From Streblospio benedicti (Eukaryota; Annelida; Polychaeta; Spionida; Spionidae), in NCBI GenBank assembly GCA_019095985.1, contig CM032659.1:26461959-26525958 (forward strand): 64,000 nt of DNA, given 5' to 3'. This document shows, in pieces, positions 61,627-64,000 of this stretch (positions are counted from its first letter, which is position 1; every line of letters begins with the position of its first letter). The notes beneath the pieces are model-generated. The model made no database searches and had not been told where the DNA came from. It worked only from the letters and a program-made list of their open reading frames with translations. A program made the translations under genes and the position numbers.

Positions 61627-63249
61627 CTAGTTCAAGTTTAACGAGTCTGCATTTGTGGCTGGCTTCTTATGCTGTTCTACCTGCCACTGTGAAAAAGACT
61701 TGTAAACATCACAATCTGCTTTAAAATGATTAGGAGACCCACAAATCCAACAGTTCCGAGGGCGCGAGATGGCACCACCCCGACCGCGACCACGTCCTCG
61801 ACCTCTGAAATTAACATTATTTGTATTTTGCTCACCAATAAATTTATTTTCTTCATCAGGAACAACCCCAGTCATTCGCATGGATCTCCCCGTGGTCCGC
61901 TGCTTCCGAGATTTCCTGAAAGATTCAAATTCCATAGCAAATTGCAGTGCGTCATCAATATTAACAGGTTTATTTTGGTGAACAGCCCATTCCATGTCCT
62001 CATCATTCAATGCATCTATAAAGCATTCCTTAGCAAGTTCATCTCTAGTTGATTTTGGTACATCAGCATAAACTTTCCTAATCAACCTTTTAATATCCTG
62101 CGCCAAAACACTAAGATTTTCATTTTTATCCCGAACCCTGCTTTTTAATTCAGCTCTATATACCTCGGCATAGTTTGAGGGTTCAAAACGTGTGGTTAAA
62201 GCTGAAACTAAGCATGCATAATTTTTCTGATCACGACGGTCAATGTCACTTAATACTGCTAAGGCATTGTCACGCAAACTTGTAGCTAATTCTAGAGCCA
62301 TTTCCTGGAAAGTCCAACCATTTATTTCTGAAATCATCTCAAAATGAACTAAATAATCTAACCAGCTAGTTTTTCCATTGTAGAGAGCCGGCTTCTTCGG
62401 TTTCCGCTCTGCAGGAACGTGGTTGAAATGGCACACAGCTCCACCATCGTCACCACCATCGTCGCCACCTCCTCCACCATTAGAACCACCAGGATGCCTG
62501 TAAATAGAATTCGGCTCCCTGTGCCCCTGAAAATAACCAATGTCGTGATCCAATGACGTCCTGCTTACCTGGGTCGCCACTGAATTCTTGCCACGACCCT
62601 GAAATGAACTGTCATTGTAGGTCTGAGTGTGTTGGGTGGTCCGGCGGCGGTTCAGAAATCTCTGGAAAGCGTCCTGCCTGGCGTTTGTTTGGTCAACTTG
62701 TACTAATCTTTCATCTGGAATTAAATCATAATGTCTAACCCTTTCAGAATGGCCTACTCTGTGATTATCAAGTTGCTGGGGTGTGTGTTGAGGACTTTGT
62801 TTTGGCTGAGCTGACAATGGCGCTCCCACACCTTCCACCAACCTGTTCTGCCTCATGTAGTCATCTAAATACTCATTCATACCATCTGTATTGGCGGGCT
62901 GAGTTCCCTCACCGCCCCCAGCTGCTAATAATTTTTCCATTTTCACAACAGGGGCAGCCTGTTCATGATATAACTCATAATAAGGTGGAGGATGCTCAGG
63001 CATATCTATGCTCATATTTCCACTGTTATTAGAATAAAATAATGTTGATCCATGAGCACTCCCAGAATCATTTTCAGAACTTGCGTCAGAGGCTTCATGC
63101 ACTGTCCCACCACCTAAGTTAGTATTATTGTGCATTTGACAAACATATTCCCAAGGGTCTGCTATTTCTGGCGAGCTAAATTGCTGAAAAGAAAGATTAT
63201 TTGCAGGCTTCTTTCTCCTCAGTTCCACATGATCCTGAAACTCTGACAT
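61627..63249 (-). CDS. gag: Gypsy Gag protein
   Basis: 540 residues. The N-terminal half is low-complexity and polar. The middle part (PALYNGKTSWLDYLVHFEM onward) resembles the retrotransposon Gag capsid region, with an AxxLxSRVRD-type segment. A basic RGRGRGRGG stretch precedes one CCHC zinc knuckle (CWICGSPNHFKADC, about residues 498-512) used for RNA packaging. It lies directly upstream of Pol. Confidence 0.85.
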   Translation of the reverse strand: MSEFQDHVELRRKKPANNLSFQQFSSPEIADPWEYVCQMHNNTNLGGGTVHEASDASSENDSGSAHGSTLFYSNNSGNMSIDMPEHPPPYYELYHEQAAPVVKMEKLLAAGGGEGTQPANTDGMNEYLDDYMRQNRLVEGVGAPLSAQPKQSPQHTPQQLDNHRVGHSERVRHYDLIPDERLVQVDQTNARQDAFQRFLNRRRTTQHTQTYNDSSFQGRGKNSVATQVSRTSLDHDIGYFQGHREPNSIYRHPGGSNGGGGGDDGGDDGGAVCHFNHVPAERKPKKPALYNGKTSWLDYLVHFEMISEINGWTFQEMALELATSLRDNALAVLSDIDRRDQKNYACLVSALTTRFEPSNYAEVYRAELKSRVRDKNENLSVLAQDIKRLIRKVYADVPKSTRDELAKECFIDALNDEDMEWAVHQNKPVNIDDALQFAMEFESFRKSRKQRTTGRSMRMTGVVPDEENKFIGEQNTNNVNFRGRGRGRGRGGAISRPRNCWICGSPNHFKADCDVYKSFSQWQVEQHKKPATNADSLNLN

Positions 63250-63535
63250 TTTCCTGTAGTAAAAAAAAATACCTAAAAATATTTAAAATTCACATAAAAA
63301 AAATTTTTTTTTTTCAGACAACCCCCTGAATATTCAACATTAAATGTTATGCCTAAAACAGTCGGTACATGTAATTAAAACATCATTTTTAATTTTTTTT
63401 CTAAATTCCTGAAAATGTCACATAAATGTAACCATGTGCTTTTCTTTCAGCTGAAAAAAAAACCTGAAAAAAAACCTGAAATAAAAAAAGTCACCGCTGC
63501 CACCAATGTAGCGATTTTTATACTGGTTTATTTAT

Positions 63536-63926
63536 TTTTAATATAAAATAAAGAATTTAATTCAAGTTTTTATTACAAACCATTTTACTTCAGCACTACA
63601 GGAGAAAATAATGAAATGAAACACTATCACAGCTTTCTGTCAGTACAGTCATCAAAACAAAATCTGCCCAACCACAATGCAACCCGCACTTTTATATCAC
63701 AAAACTGGGTCGGGTTAATTGTGTTTTCCCCAGGTCACCAACAGATGGCGCCAGTTTTTAACAATACCAACAGATATAAAATAATAAAGTGTAAAAACAT
63801 AAAATACAACGATATAACTAAAGATCTAAACATAAACGGAAAGTAAAAGTATGCAACAGCATAAACTATAAATAATAACGTGAAACATGGAGTGTTACAT
63901 CATTTGAGCAGCTAGGAAAAGACATT
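63536..63926 (-). repeat. Right (5') LTR of the Gypsy element
   Basis: Direct repeat of 56315-56704 in the same orientation. The last 74 bases of the window (63927-64000) are outside the matching part and show nothing recognisable. Confidence 0.8.
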
Positions 63927-64000
63927 ATGTTGTCAACAAGAATGATTGATGGCGAATGGTGTTCTGACATTTAGTCTCAATTTGGCAATCAAAAGAATGA

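Larger units (their letters stand above)
56315..63926 (-). mobile_element. Ty3/Gypsy LTR retrotransposon
   Basis: A complete-looking element of the Metaviridae type on the minus strand: flanking direct repeats (56315-56704 and 63536-63926), Gag, Pol in the order protease, reverse transcriptase, RNase H, integrase, and a third ORF before the left repeat. A purine-rich tract is near 56780. A primer-binding-like TGGTGGCAGCGGTGA lies next to the right repeat. The main ORFs are open, so the coding part looks whole. The repeats differ at only a few positions over 390 bp, suggesting a recent insertion. The clade was not determined, and no clean target duplication was seen. It lies where the last long intron of paralogue C should be. 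Confidence 0.9.

Overview
The window is nuclear DNA of an invertebrate animal. Genes are split by many GT-AG introns of a few hundred bases, the non-coding DNA is AT-rich and crowded with degraded mobile elements, and the proteins are secreted or membrane types (phospholipase B, CAP/SCP, periplasmic-binding-fold proteins). A marine lophotrochozoan or an invertebrate deuterostome would fit; the species cannot be fixed from sequence alone. Two 100-base runs of N (1357-1456 and 55885-55984) mark assembly joins.

Layout. 1-2176: a GC-rich minus-strand exon resembling the ENPP phosphodiesterase family, a CTG/CAG microsatellite, a GC-rich coding-like stub at the first gap, and then nothing recognisable. 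2177-28173 (+): a membrane-anchored phospholipase B (PLB1-like) gene with two tandem GDSL-lipase units, a His/Gly-rich stalk, one transmembrane helix and an NPxY-type tail; its 5' end is not visible. The second unit is interrupted by a 13.7-kb intron, about 12.6 kb of which lies between inverted arrays of a CGCAAAAYATAACCA motif. That intron holds a broken tandem copy of four PLB exons, a LINE 3' end, a degraded DIRS-like retroelement, long direct repeats and tRNA-related repeats. 28174-35098: intergenic, with an 80-bp purine-rich tandem repeat. 35099-39276 (+): a seven-exon secreted CAP-domain protein, frame-consistent over 264 codons. 40876-44737, 47115-50151 and 52810-55853 (+): three tandem paralogues of a secreted protein with a bacterial-type class II periplasmic-binding (SBP_bac_3-like) fold; the third lacks its last two exons in this window. 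56315-63926 (-): a young-looking Ty3/Gypsy LTR retrotransposon with open Gag, Pol and a third ORF, sitting where the third paralogue's last intron should be.

How the genes relate. PLB1, CAP and the three binding-fold proteins all enter the secretory route and lie in the same orientation. Nothing in the sequence shows that they form one pathway. The binding-protein cluster is the least ordinary part: an intron-bearing, secreted animal version of a fold best known from bacterial nutrient uptake, expanded in tandem, with one nearly identical exon shared by two copies and changed intron positions in the third.
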